In this document: positions 1-11,574 of the stretch, piece by piece
Numbering within the stretch: the stretch's first letter is position 1
Layout: every line of letters begins with the position of its first letter
Assembly: GCA_027886185.1 (NCBI GenBank)
Contig: WOAB01000476.1
Span: forward strand, 7,440,001-7,504,000
DNA from: Rheum nobile
Lineage: Eukaryota > Streptophyta > Magnoliopsida > Caryophyllales > Polygonaceae
Direction: 5' to 3'
Length of the DNA stretch: 64,000 nucleotides
The notes under the pieces: generated by a model
What the model was told of the DNA's origin: nothing
Databases searched by the model: none
What the model saw: the letters and a program-made list of their open reading frames with translations, nothing else
Position numbers and translations under genes: made by a program

Positions 1-79
1 CAGACCAGCAGGAAGAGGTGTTCAGGATGAACACGAGTCTGAGTCTCGCGTCCAGCAGAGGCGTGAAGGTCAGGATTAG

Positions 80-1156
80 ACCCAGGCGCCGACGCTGTTT
101 GACGCTGCAGCTGTTGAGGCAATCTGTGGGATCGTGATGCAGGCTATTACAGATGTCTTGAGACCAAGTGCGCCTCAAGCACAAGAAGTGCCTATTCATG
201 CAGCGGTTCCTGATGTTGTGGAACCCAGAAACCCTGTGATTCAGGAGACTGCCGTTAGGACGAGGGATAGCTATGGTCACACTCTTAAGACCATTACTTC
301 CATGAGACCCGACTGCTATAACGGGAAAGGGGAGCCAGTGGCAGTGACTCATTGGTTCTCCCATATGGAGAGGCTGTTCAGGAACGTGGAGTGTACGGAG
401 GCCGAGAAGGTCCATATCGCTTCTCTTCAGCTGAAGGAGGAGGCTAGCGAGTGGTGGGAGAGCACTAGTTTGGCTGAGAGCCCAGTGTTGACTTGGTCGA
501 TGTTCAAGACCAAGATGGTTGATCGCTTTTTCTCTCACGCTATGAGAGAGGAGAAGCATAAAGAATTCTTGTACCCTCAGACTGATGGTCTGAGAGTGAC
601 CGAGTTGGCATCTAAGTTCAACCATCTTCTACAGTACGCCACTGCCGAGATCACCAGCGAGGCTCAAAAGATCTGGTACTTCCACGAGTGGATGAACCCG
701 GATATCAAGCCATTAATGGTGCACCACACATGCTCTACCTTGGAGCAGTATGTGGATTATGCCTATAAGCTGGAGGTAACTCTCGAGGAGTCGACCAAGA
801 GACGCAACCGACAGAAGTCGATGCAGAATCAGAACCAGGGAGGTGGTTTTAAGCGCCCTGCGCCACCGTCTAACTTTGCCAAATCCGGCAGAGCTAAGAC
901 GGAGATGACGCAAGGAGGATCGACTTAGCAGTCAGGGCAGACCAGGAGTACAGTTCAGTGTTATAACTGCGGTACTGCTGGGCACAAGAGCACTGAGTGT
1001 CGGAAGGAGAGGAGGCCATGCTTTGGGTGTGGACGTGATGGTCATCTGCAAAAGTTCTGCAAGCAGGGGAAGCAGAAGGGAGTAGAGTCGCAGCAAGGGT
1101 CAGTTCATCAGAGCAACCGACCTAGGTTTAAGCCTGCCGAGACTCCTAGCCCTTCA
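80..1156 (+). pseudogene. gag of Tekay-like gypsy element, interrupted
   Basis: Capsid-like region followed by two zinc knuckles. A retrotrans_gag-type core (WFSHMERLF, EWWES, FFSHAMREEK) lies at about 340-570. Two CX2CX4HX4C knuckles lie at 959-1000 and 1019-1060. The frame is shared with pol, with no frameshift. In-frame TAG codons at 77-79 and 926-928 interrupt it; the second separates the capsid from the knuckles. No methionine start is evident between knuckles and protease, so gag and pol were probably one polyprotein. The N-terminus is outside the window. Confidence 0.85.
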
Positions 1157-4100
1157 GTGCAGACGACTGCTCAGAACAGGGGAAAGGCCCCAGCTGTTTC
1201 TGGAAGTCAGGGACAACGCTTGTACGAGATGCGTGAGGCAGATGGACCCAACGCTCCGATTGTTCAAGGTACTCTATACCTTCACTCTACTTCAGTGTGC
1301 ATTCTGTTTGATTCTGGTGCTACGCATTCCTTTATTTCGGATAGCTGTGTTAGCAAGTTAGCCTTAGTGTGCAACGATTCGTGCGACCCTTTCATCGTTA
1401 ATCCTCCTAATGGAGAACGTTTGGTGGGAACCAAGCATTTGTCCGACTTTCCGATTACCATTCAGGGTAAGGAATTCGAGGCAGATTTAATCTGCATAGC
1501 CATGGCTCCATACGACATTATTCTCGGTATGGATTGGTTGACGCGTCACAAGGCGGTGATCGACTTCAGTTCGAGAACGGTGACGGTGTCATCCGGGGGC
1601 CAATTCGTGTGCAAGTTCAAAGGTCAAAATGACGCTGATAACGGCAAGCTGATCAATGCGATGGCTGCGTTTAAGCTACTACGACAAGGATATGTCGGGT
1701 ACCTTTGCTACTTGGATTCGCCTGAGAAGGATGAACCTGAGGTTCTTGATATTCCTGTAGTTAGGGAATTTTCGGATGTCTTTCCGGAAGAAATTCTAGG
1801 ATTACCCCCAAATCATGACGTAGAGTTTTCAATTGATCTCGAGCCTGGTACGGCGCCGATTTCCAAATCCCCGTATCGGATGGCTCCAGCTGAGATGCAA
1901 GAGTTGAAGAATCAACTTGAAGATCTTCTTGACAAAGGTTATGTCAGGCCGAGTACATCGCCGTGGGGTGCTCCGATATTATTCGTCAAAAAGAAGGACG
2001 GATCGTTCCGACTTTGTATCGACTACCGAGAGTTGAATAAGGTGACGATCAAGAACAAGTATCCTTTGCCTAGGATTGATGACTTGTTGGACCAATTGCA
2101 GGGAGTAAAGGTTTTCTCCAAGATCGACTTAAGATCTGGATATCATCAATTCAGGATTCGGGAGCAGGACATTCCTAGAACTGCGTTTAGGACCAGATAT
2201 GGTCATTACGAGTTCGTAGTGATGCCTTTTGGGCTTACAAATGCTCCAGCTGTCTTTATGGATTTGATGAACCGATGTTTTCACCAATACTTGGATAAGT
2301 TCGTGGTGGTTTTCATCGACGACATCTTGATCTACTCTCCGAATGAAGAAGTCCACGAGGAACATCTACGGATTTCCTTGTCGATCCTTAGACAACATCA
2401 GCTTTATGCTAAACTGTCTAAGTGTGAATTCTGGATAAAGGAAGTGGCTTTCTTAGGCCACGTGATCAATAAAAATGGGGTTATGGTTGATCCCCAAAAG
2501 ATTGAAGCGGTGGCTAAATGGACACAGCCCCAGAATGTGAAGGAGGTGCGCAGTTTTCTTGGACTTGCCGGGTATTATAGAAGGTTTGTAGAAGGATTTT
2601 CAAAGATCGCTCTACCTATGACCAATCTACTCCGCAAGGTCCACAAGAAGTTTGTCTGGAATGACAAGTGCGAGGTCAGTTTCCAGGAGTTGAAGCGACG
2701 GTTGACCTCGGCACCCGTGTTAGCACTCCCAGAGGGGAATGACGATTATGTGGTCTATAGTGATGCTTCCAAGTGTGGTCTTGGTTGTGTTTTGATGCAA
2801 AGGGGCAGAGTCATTGCTTACGCATCTAGACAACTCAAGACTTACAAAGAAAACTATCCGACCCACGATCTTGAGTTAGCAGCGGTTGTATTTGCGCTGA
2901 AGATTTGGAGGCATTACCTCTACGGTATAAGATGCCAAGTCTTCACTGACCACAAAAGTCTCAAGTATATATTTACTCAGAAGGAGTTAAATATGAGACA
3001 ACGCCGCTGGCTAGAGTTGCTCAAGGACTACGACATGGAGTTGTTGTATCATCCGGGCAAGGCTAATGTAGTAGCTGATGCACTAAGCCGGAAGACAACG
3101 CACGAGACTGTAGTTGCTCTACTTACTGCTCAGACCAAGCTAAACCAAGAGTCATGCGACATTGAAGTCTTGTATGACCAGCGTAGAGGGTACCTGAGTA
3201 TGATGAAGATTCAGGCTACACTGTTGGATCAAATCAAAGAAAAGCAAGTCGATGACATCATCTTGGTAAAGTTAAGCAGTGAAGTGATGGATGGGAAAGC
3301 TCCCAGTTTTGTGGTTCAGGATGATGGATCACTTTGGTTTCAGGATCGGATCTGTGTGCCTGACACAGAAGGTCTTCGTCAGTTGGTGATGAGAGAAGCT
3401 CATTCATCTGCTTATTCTGTGCATCCTGGCTCTAGCAAGATGTACAAGGATCTCAGGAAGAAGTTTTGGTGGCCAAACATGAAGTGGGACGTAGCAGACT
3501 TTGTGGCAAAGTGCTTAACTTGCCAGAAGGTCAAGATCGAACACCGCAGACCAGGTGGTGAGATGCTACCTCTCCCCGTGCCAGAATGGAAATGGGAGGA
3601 CATTTCCATGGACTTCGTCACTGGGCTACCCAAGACTCGAAGTCAGAGAGATGCTATCTGGGTAATTGTGGATAGGCTTACGAAGAGTGCTCATTTCATA
3701 GCCATCAGGACCACATGGGAAACCCAGAAGCTAACCGAAGTTTACCAGAAGGAGATTGTCCGCTTACATGGCATTCCTAAGACCATTGTATCGGACCGAG
3801 ATGGCCGTTTCATGTCAAGATTCTGGAACGAACTTCATAAGGCTATGGGAACCGAGTTGAGGTTCAGTACAGCGTTTCATCCTCAGACAGATGGCCAGTC
3901 TGAAAGGACCATCCAGACTCTGGAGGATATGCTTAGAGCTTGTGTGCTCGATCGTCCGACTAACTGGGAGGACAGCTTGAGTCTGATTGAGTTCACGTAC
4001 AACAATAGCTGGCATGCTACAATCAAGATGGCTCTGTTTGAAGCTTTGTATGGTCGCAGATGCAAATCTCCGATTTGTTGGGACGATAATGCCGACAAAA

Positions 4101-4660
4101 TTCTGCTTGGACTAGAGTTGGTCGAAAGGACGGCTTCAGACATTGCTTTGATCAGACAAAGAATGTTGTCCGCTCAGAGTCGACAAAAGTCCTACGCAGA
4201 TCGGAAGCGCATGACTATCGAGTTCGAGGTCGGTGACAAGGTTTTTGTCAAGGTATCGCCATCCAAAGGAGTTTTCAGATTTGGTAAGCGTGGGAAGCTT
4301 AACCCTCGCTACGTGGGACCATTCAAGATTTTGGATAGAGTGGGATCTCTAGCGTACCGTTTGGCATTGTCACCATCAGCTCACCCGGTGCATAACGTGT
4401 TCCACGTGTCTTTACTCAGAAAGTATGTGCCAGATTAGTCTCATGTGCTTAGTTATGAGGACATCGAGATTCAAGCTAATGGTACTTATGAAGAGTTGCC
4501 CGTGCGCATTTTGGAGCATCGGGAGAAGCAATTGTGCAACAAGATCGTGCCGTTGGTACGAGTGTTGTGGTCCAAGTCAGGGACCGAAGAAGTTACTTGG
4601 GAGACGTGGGAAACCGAGTCAGATATGCTCAGGCGTTTTCCCGAGTTATTCTCGACCTAA
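1157..4660 (+). pseudogene. pol: protease-RT-RNase H-integrase-chromodomain (Tekay-like)
   Basis: Long pol frame with near-complete catalytic motifs (residues counted from 1157). Aspartic protease DSGA lies at 52-55. The RT FIDD box is at 386-389 and its FSKIDLRSGYHQ motif lies upstream. RNase H has YSDAS at about 534-538 and the DALSR end about 100 residues later. Integrase has a His-His-Cys-Cys finger at about 748-790, catalytic Asp in MDFVTGLP (about 818) and VSDRDG (about 879), and Glu in SERTIQ (about 915). A GPY/F-like segment (YVGPFKIL) follows. TAG at 4436-4438 cuts off a 74-codon tail, whose EEVTWE..ESDMLRRFPELF pattern fits a chromovirus chromodomain. Apart from this stop the 1093-codon frame is open, so the copy is fairly young. 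Confidence 0.92.
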
Positions 4661-4683
4661 GTTTCGGGGTCGAAACTTCTTGT

Positions 4684-4696
4684 AAGGGGGAGGAGA
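4684..4696 (+). other. Polypurine tract (plus-strand primer)
   Basis: AAGGGGGAGGAGA-type purine run directly before the LTR start TGTGATACCCC and just after the pol stop. Its position matches the second-strand primer of LTR retrotransposons. Confidence 0.85.
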
Positions 4697-4948
4697 TGTG
4701 ATACCCCGTATTTTTGTGAGGTTATTTTGGGAATTATGGAATTTTCCCGAGTACCCGTTGTATACGTCGGATTTAATTCAGGTAGCTTGAGACATTCTGT
4801 AATGTGCTCTATATCTGTAATATTTCTCTCAGTGAAATAATATACAGACAAGGTGCCTTGAATTTTAAATTGTCGTTCGCGTACGATAATTTGTATCCCG
4901 GTTTATCGCCAAGCTCGTTCAAAGCCGAATGGGCGGGAAAAGGGGGAA

Positions 4949-5519
4949 ACGGCGACCGCCGTTCAGAAACGGCGACCGCCGTGGTTGGGCCCGAGAAGTC
5001 AACGTGTCAGCTTCTGGCTGGCCGCGACAGGCCTAGCGACGGCGACCGCCGCATTTACGGCGACCGCCGTGTGTCCACCGCAGGCAAAATTACGGCGACC
5101 GCCGTGATTGTCCAGTGGGCATTGCCCGCCGGTCGCCGGCGTCGTTCGAGGCACGCCGTTGCGTTGTTTGCCGCGTCTGAGGGTTTGCAGATCACTCCTT
5201 GGGGTTTGCCTATAAATATACGAGCTTGGGCATGGGTTTTGGGTCATCTACAACCCCGAATCGCTGCCAAAACCCTCCCTCAAAGTGAGTTGTGTTTTCG
5301 TTGGTTTTCTTGTGCTCGCCGGAGGTGTCGTGGTGTGTTTCCAGAGTGCCTTTGTGAAGCTTTTGGTTAGACTTGGAGGTTAGAAGCCAAAGCAAGTCGA
5401 AGGAGGCCGAACCGCTCGTGTTTTGGGGTGAGTTTTCTCTCGTTTCAGTCGGCCGTGTTCTTCACGGCGACTGCCGTATTCTTCACGGCGACCGCCGTGT
5501 TCTTCACGGCGACCACCGC
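4949..5519 (+). repeat. Eight copies of ACGGCGACCGCCGT around the LTR promoter
   Basis: The 14-mer, with 6-base inverted arms ACGGCG/CGCCGT and a 2-base centre, begins at 4949, 4969, 5039, 5057, 5092, 5464, 5485 and 5506. Three copies are variants: 5039 (last base), 5464 (CTGCC) and 5506 (CCACCGC). Five lie upstream of the TATA box and three downstream, the last three at exact 21-base spacing. They may be binding sites or structure in the LTR transcript; that role is inference. Confidence 0.9.
5211..5220 (+). promoter_or_regulatory. LTR TATA box
   Basis: TATAAATATA in the 3' LTR, about 515 bases after its start, in a locally GC-rich context. It is the likely core promoter, placing the start of R near 5240-5250. 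Confidence 0.6.
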
Positions 5520-7103
5520 CAGTGCCCAGAACGCCTTCGTGGCTTTGGCTTGGTCGGTTGTCGTCGTGGCGTCTTTCCTTTCGTGTTCTTTCGCTGTGTT
5601 TAGATTCGTACTGTTTATGTCGGATCTAACTTAGGGTTCCTTTTATGGGTCGACTCGAAGGTTATTGTGCTGTCGGAACTATACCGTGTCGAGCCCGGAA
5701 TCCAGTGACGTCTTTAGACTATTCTGCGGAGTAAGGCAAGTGGCGGTTCGCTCTTGCTCATTCGTTCCATATTTACATTAATTATCAGTAGTTTATCTGA
5801 GTAATTAATTTGGAATGAATATTCTGTTTGTCTGGAAACGGTTTTGATAAACTGTTTTGAAAATCATATAATAGGTTGTATATCTGTTAGAACAACGTTA
5901 TTATATGTGATCGCCTTTCGGGCCTTTATGTGGATTTATCCTGTAAATGTTGTGGTGTTGTAACTGTTTAGTTAGCACTGTTAGATAGGAACGTTATTCG
6001 GACTCTGTCCAGTCGTTTCTTTATAATCTGGTATCGGGATGGCTCGTCCCCATCTGGTACTATTCTATGATCATGATCGGTCTCTTACACATGTGTATAG
6101 AGACAGGACACTTAGCTGGTGTCACAAACCTTTCGGTATACGTCACTCTCGACGAAACGTATACTAAGATGTGTCGTCCCATTGGTGGGGTACACATGTA
6201 AAAGTCTATAACGTGATGTGTGTTTTTGAAACATAAATCAGATAAGTGCTACCTTGACGCATATAATTAATACACCTTGGGCGAGTAGTGCAGCTAAGTT
6301 CAGTGCAGCTAGGAAAACTCATCTTGACTTGAATGTAGTACGTTCTCTTTCCAATCTGGATTCGCTGTAAGCGATGAGGTTGGTCGTGAACCGAAGCATC
6401 TCAGTCAGTTTTAAATCATTGTTGAATGATTCTGTAACTTTCCAGATTTGTCATTACTTCCTTAAAGACTCATTTCTCTTGGAGTCTCTTTTCGAGTTGA
6501 TTTCTGTGAAGATTCAGTCTTCTAGAATCTTCTCTTGTGCATATCTCTTGTTTATTCCAGTAGGAATATGATGGTTGACTACCGTTATCGGTTATTATCC
6601 GAGAAGCGGTGAGTCTAACCTAATATGACTGCTTCGAACCAGTCTGCTTTTTACCCTTGCTAGTCTATTCATTTAGACTAACCAACCAATATTTTCCCTT
6701 GCATGGTTGGCTGGTGTCATCCGTTCGATTCGGCACATCAGTTAAGAAGTAGCTCAGAAGATTAGAAGGACTATGGAGTCGGCGGTGGTTTTTGAATGTT
6801 TTAATTATTTCTTTAATCAGGTTATGATCCTTTGGACAATAACTCCGTTTGTAATGTACTTTCTTAGTCTTCCGCTGTGTTTGGTTTAAACTATGTTTTG
6901 ACCTATTCGGGATTGGGTTGTAATCCCGTAACTCTTGTTTCCTTGAAAATGTTATGTTTTGGAATTTAATGCTTGATCATTGTGTATCAATTGCATTTCA
7001 TAAATTGTGTTTAATTGGTAAAGCCTTGGGTGATCTCGGTAAGGAACACTGGGTCACTGGCGGTAATACCTTTCCAAAAGGGTTAAGTTTTGGGGGTGTT
7101 ACA

Positions 7104-7500
7104 CCAGCCTCCATGACGCCGCCCCCACGGCATTGCTCCTCATGACACTTGAGGCCCCACGCATGCAGCTTGACGCCACTTCACCAGCGCCTCCATCTTT
7201 GACCTAGCCAGCCTTAGCCAAGCCCAGTGCCCCAGCGCCGGTGCCTCATCGCCGCGTCAGCGCTGCTTGCCGCCAACCTTGAAGACCGGCGCCTATCCAG
7301 CTGTAGTTTTACTTTTAGAGGTTTATTTACTATTTTTAGACATTTCTATTTTCAGTATTTCCATTTATGTATTTTCCATTTTGGGCGTGTGCTTCACTCT
7401 TGGGAATGGGCTAGTCAATGGGCTCTCTCGGCCCATTGCTGAGCCGTTGCCTTTAAAAGGCCTCCGCGGCCAACATTGTAAGGTTTACGTTTCATTTTAA
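7104..7500 (+). other. Unassigned fragment, LTR/promoter-like
   Basis: Begins directly at the Tekay LTR end. GC-rich start (CCTCCATGACGCC), then a TTTAAAAGG TATA-like box near 7452 in a context resembling the U3/R of the minus-strand LTR at 35755-36385 (text around 36060-36110). Probably a piece of an LTR; no ends or coding sequence can be defined. Confidence 0.35.
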
Positions 7501-8268
7501 TGCTAAGTGTTTGTTGAGTTTATCTCCATTCTTAGTCTAGCATCAACATATCTTTCTCTGTTATCTACGTCTTCTTCTCCCCCAAATTCCACAAACACCC
7601 ATTCACCGCCGCCATCATCGAGACTCTCGTGAGTCTCCTCGCCGCCGTCGCTCGTTTCCGCAAGACTCAGTTGGGCTCGCCGCCATCTCCGTTGGCGTCT
7701 CGCTCGCTCCGCCATCCAAACCACTTCCACCATGTTCCAACCGTTCAAATTCATACATCGCCGTGTAAACCTCTAAGTTCCAAGAGGTGGACTCAGTACT
7801 CGGTCTAGATCCGGCGCCGAAGGCATCCTTGACATTCATCTGAGGTCAAGGACGCATCAACTTAGCATGCAAGAATTGAACTTTAAGCAAGAAAGATCAT
7901 GCAAAACAACAAATTGAATGTTAAACAAGAAAAACAAAGCAAACAAAATCCAAACTAACTCCTAAAGGTGAAGGCTTGGGGTGCAAGACAACCTAAAGGA
8001 AGAACTAGGGTTTCGGCAGCAATAGATGTATGGCGCGGCAAAGAGGTTGTCCTAGGGGTTGTGGATCGTTGGTTTGGTGGTGGAATGGTGTGGTGGTGAT
8101 GGTAACACGGTTGTCGAGTGATGGTGTTGCGGCGGCGGTGGTTATGGTGCAAGAAAAGCAAGAAACTAGGTGCGGTTGAAGGAAGATGGTTCAAGAAGAG
8201 ATCTAAAAGGTGAAAATTTTGAAAACTTGAAAGATAAAAATCAATGAATACTTGCCTCAACTTGTAAA

Positions 8269-8278
8269 TCTGATACCA
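8269..8278 (-). other. Primer binding site, tRNA-iMet type
   Basis: Minus-strand TGGTATCAGA, two bases after the LTR end, as in most plant gypsy and copia elements primed by initiator methionine tRNA. Confidence 0.8.
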
Positions 8279-8280
8279 CT

Positions 8281-9045
8281 TGATGTGAAATCACTTGGTT
8301 TCCACGTTCTTGAATGGAAAGAACTCGCCTTGGCGTGCAAGATATCTCTGTTTTTGGTCCCATCTTTGGCAATGTATAACTTTCTGCTCCGATGTTGGAA
8401 TTAAGTGATTCTAACTCCAGATTAAAGATCATGAAGTCGAATAGAACTCTTCCCAATTTCACGTCCATTGGATTCGTAGAACTCCAGAACTATCAGAAGC
8501 ATATTCAGCGCGCAGTGCTGAAAACGGGAAATCTCCGACAATGTTAGAACTCCGATTTGTTTGATTAATGAGAACGAAAGTGGTTTTGTTTGGAATGATT
8601 AATTGTTGGAAAGAAACAAGCTTTGGACTAAACAATCTTGAAAGTAACTTAGCCAAGTTACTCTCAAATTCAATCTCTCTTTCTATTAGATAAAACAAAG
8701 GTATAAATAGAGAAATAAGATAGATGGCACGCCCCCTATAGGGTCGGCCCTAGCTTTCCTAACACTAATTCTATGTCTAAATATACATTAAAGGAAATAC
8801 TAAATATAGCGTAGCTAGAAAATACCTAAAATAGTAAAGCGGAAATATTCAGTCTCACATACTGCCACAAATAGAAAGTCTTAAACTAGAAACTATGGAT
8901 AAGCATGCAACATCCCTTGCATGTGAGTGAACCAAGATGTGGCTAAGGTGGCTTGTCCAACTGAATCAAGGTCCCCTTGACCTTCATGAGCCCTCGAATC
9001 AACATCTCCAAGTCCCTCCAAGTGTATGCAGGCCATGAGTCATCA
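8281..9045 (-). repeat. 5' LTR, TGATG...CATCA family
   Basis: On the minus strand it starts TGATGACTCATGG at 9045 and ends TTTCACATCA at 8281 (765 bases), with 5-base terminal inverted repeats TGATG/CATCA. Homologous, diverged copies lie at 26515-27210 and 29296-30043. The primer-site complement TCTGATACCA follows at 8269-8278. Confidence 0.8.
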
Positions 9046-11519
9046 GAGCCACCCACTTTTCCAAGATTGATCTCAAGAGCGGCTACCATCAAATTCAGAT
9101 GAAGGAAGGCGACGAATGGAAGACGGCTTTCAAAACCAAGTATGGCCTCTACGAGTGGCTCGTCATGCCTTTCGGCCTTACCAATGCCCCGAGCACCTTT
9201 ATGAGGTTGATGAACCATGTTCTTAGACAATTTGTTGGGGAAATTTGTCATCGTGTATTTGACAATATTTTGGTATATAGTCGGGCTTTAGAGGACCATG
9301 TAGACCATCTTAGACAAGTCCTAGAGTGCCTTAGGAGCGAGCAGTTGTATGCCAATTTGGCAAAATGTGTGCTTTGCTCGGACACTACCATTTTCCTAGG
9401 ATTTGTCGTCTCTAAGGATGGCCTACGCGTGGACACCGAGAAGGTCCGCGCCATTGAGGAGTGGTCTACCCCCACGACGCCTACCATACAGCGTTCATTT
9501 TTTGGGTTGGCTGGCTTCTATAGGCGGTTTGTGTGTGACGTTAGCACAATTGCCGCCCCATTGCATGAGCTAACAAAGAAGGGCGCCTCTATCGAATGGA
9601 ATGACCAGCATGAGGCGGCCTTCCAGACCCTAAAATAAAGGCTTTGCAATGCACCCCTACTACAATTTCCTGACTTCAACAAGATGTTTGAGGTTGAGTG
9701 TGATGCCTCCAATTTTGGCATCGGCGATATCTTACTTCAAGAACGACGCCCCATCGCCTACTTCAGCGAGAAACTCTCGGGGGGCACACTCAACTATCCC
9801 ACATATGACAAGGAGCTCTACGCTCTCATCCGTGTGTTAAAGACATGTCAACAATACTTTTGGCCTAAGGAGTTTGTGATCCACACGGACCATGAGGTCC
9901 TTGCCTACCTCAAGCACCAATCCACCCTTGGTCGGCACCATGCTCGGTGGGTCGAGTTCTTGGAGACATTCCCATATGTCGTCATGCACAAACAAGGTAA
10001 GAAGAATGTGGTAGCCAACGTCCTTTCTCGATGGTATGTGCTCTTAACTCAACTCGATGCTAAGGTTTTAGGCTTTTCTTTGATTAAGGACTTATATTAG
10101 CATGATGATTTCTTTAATTCCATTTATGAAGCCTGTTCATCCCGGGGTGAGTTTGAGGGTTATATTGTGGACAATGGTTATTTCTTTAGGGCTGGGAAAC
10201 TTTGTATACCCAATTCATCCATTAGGGCTCTCCTTGTCCAAGAAGCTCATGAGGGTCATGGCCATTCCGGCATAGCCAAAACCTTAGCTGCCCTTAAGGA
10301 ACACTTTTATTGGCCACACATGACGTGCCAGGTCACTAGGTTTTGTAATGCTTGTGTGACTTGCCATAGAGCCAAATCTAGGTCGAGTTCCTCATTATAC
10401 ACTCCTCTACTTGTGTCGTCAATCCTTTGGGAGGACTTATTCGTGGTCTTGTGATGGGGTTGCCAATGTCTAAGAAGGGGAGGGACTCTATTTTTGTGGT
10501 GGTTGACCGATTCTCCATGATGGCTCATTTAATTCCTTGTAGGATGACCAATAATGCTTCGGACATAACCTTTTTATTTTTTTAGCATATGGTGAGATCA
10601 CATGGGATACCGCGTACTATTGTGAGTGATAGGAATGTGAAATTTGTAAGCCATTTTTGGAAGACATTGTGGGGTAAGCTAGGAACCAAACTAATTTTTT
10701 CCACTAGCTACCATCCATAAAAGGACGTCCAAACGGAGGTCACCAACCGAACCCTAGGGACCTTGCTTAGGACCATGCTTCGGGCCAACCCGCGCCGTTG
10801 GGAGGATTTACTTTCTTGTGTTGATTTATCTTATAACAGGTCGGTGCATTTCGCGACGAAGCTTACTCCTTTTGAGGTCGTCTACGGCCGGAACCCGCTC
10901 ACGTCGATGGACATGACGCCGCACCCGCTTCGCGTCGGCGACAACCTCAAAGGCGCCGCGCGTGCCGAGTTCATCCAAGAGCTGCATGCTAGGACGAAGG
11001 AGAAGCTAGAGCGGCGTGCCCGCCAGTATGAGTATAAGGCCAACAAGGGTTGTTGTTGTGTCACATCCGCGCCCGGTGACCTTGTGTGGTTGCACATGCG
11101 AAAGGAGCGATTCCCTGCCAAGCGCCACAACAAACTCGATCCCTGCGGCGATGGGCCTTTCTGGGTGCTCCAATCCTTTGGATGTAATGCCTATCAGCTG
11201 GAGTTTCTCGAAGACTGTGGTGTTCACGCCACTTTCAATGTGGCCGACTTGTCCCCATATGTGCCCCCCGGACGTTGACATTGACGAATCGGGGACGATT
11301 AGAGGCCAAGAAGGGGAGAGTGATACGCCCCCGGCCTTGACATTGACGGAGGCCCAAGACGACGACATGATGAGTGTCTGGTCCGATGGTCCCGTTACTA
11401 GAGCGCACGCCAGAGACATCGCCCAGGCCACACAGAGCATCGTGGCCAAAGGCCTTGTGCGCAACGGCACTTCGGCATTGTCGAATCATGTCGACGCCTT
11501 TGGAGATCTTTGTATTTGA
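9046..11519 (+). pseudogene. 5'-truncated gypsy pol (RT-RNase H-integrase), copy A
   Basis: Starts inside RT at a FSKIDLKSGYHQ motif and continues through MPFGLTNAP. The active-site box is FDNI, where FDDI is usual, so a catalytic Asp is lost. RNase H (ECDASNFGIG), the end of RNase H, an integrase His-Cys finger (near 10260-10370), VSDR (near 10625) and a C-terminal NVADLSPYV segment follow. Stops occur at 9636, 10098, 10452 and near 10584 and 10720, with a frame change near 10450. A second frameshift falls in a C6 run at about 11264-11269. After it the frame continues through a DESGTIRGQ segment, encoded over the polypurine tract at about 11307-11319, and on to 11519 inside what should be the 3' LTR. 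Confidence 0.85.
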
Positions 11520-11574
11520 ATAATTGTATTTCATGTATCTTCTCTCGAAGGGGGAGGCGATTTCACATGCGGAG

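Larger units (their letters stand above)
1..7103 (+). mobile_element. Ty3/gypsy chromovirus-type LTR retrotransposon (Tekay-like), 5' end outside window
   Basis: Order seen: gag with two CCHC knuckles, protease, reverse transcriptase, RNase H, integrase and a chromodomain-like tail, then a polypurine tract and a long 3' LTR. This gag-PR-RT-RH-IN order is diagnostic of Ty3/gypsy. The tail after the integrase GPY/F region resembles the chromodomain of plant chromoviruses, and the 2.4-kb LTR fits the Tekay/Del clade; the clade call is inference. The 5' LTR and start of gag are off the left edge. The single reading frame is interrupted by TAG at 77-79, 926-928 and 4436-4438, so this copy is probably dead. 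A related LTR lies inverted at 63641-64000. Confidence 0.9.
4697..7103 (+). repeat. 3' LTR of the Tekay-like element (about 2.4 kb)
   Basis: Starts TGTGATACCCC after the polypurine tract and ends GGGGGTGTTACA. The two ends form an imperfect inverted repeat (TGTGATACCCC / TGTAACACCCC), as expected for LTR termini. The last about 100 bases match, in reverse complement, the sequence at 63641-63740, confirming the boundary. It contains a CpG-rich repeat field, a TATA box at 5211 and long non-coding U5-like sequence. Open frames within it (for example 4804-5370) arise from the CG-rich repeats and are not genes. Confidence 0.88.
7501..9045 (-). mobile_element. 5' part of an LTR retrotransposon: LTR, primer site, gag start
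   Basis: Read on the minus strand: LTR (9045 to 8281), two bases, a tRNA-iMet-type primer site (8278-8269), an about 430-base leader, then a gag-like N-terminus from about 7839 that runs in broken frames to about 7503 (acidic and Arg-rich, ending near a RLRMEI segment that resembles the start of a gypsy capsid region). The same LTR family recurs on the plus strand at 26515-30043. The rest of the element is gone; the join with unrelated DNA is near 7500. Its outer LTR end abuts a gypsy RT at 9046 without a gap, so it probably inserted into that older element. Confidence 0.65.

Noticed and set aside
4804..5370. 188-codon open frame in the Tekay LTR
   Set aside because: It lies wholly within the LTR over the CG-rich repeats and TATA box, has no motif, and is a by-product of stop-poor GC sequence.
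7955..8260. 101-codon minus-strand frame with His/Thr-rich sequence
   Set aside because: Lies in the leader between primer site and gag of an LTR element; low complexity, no motif.
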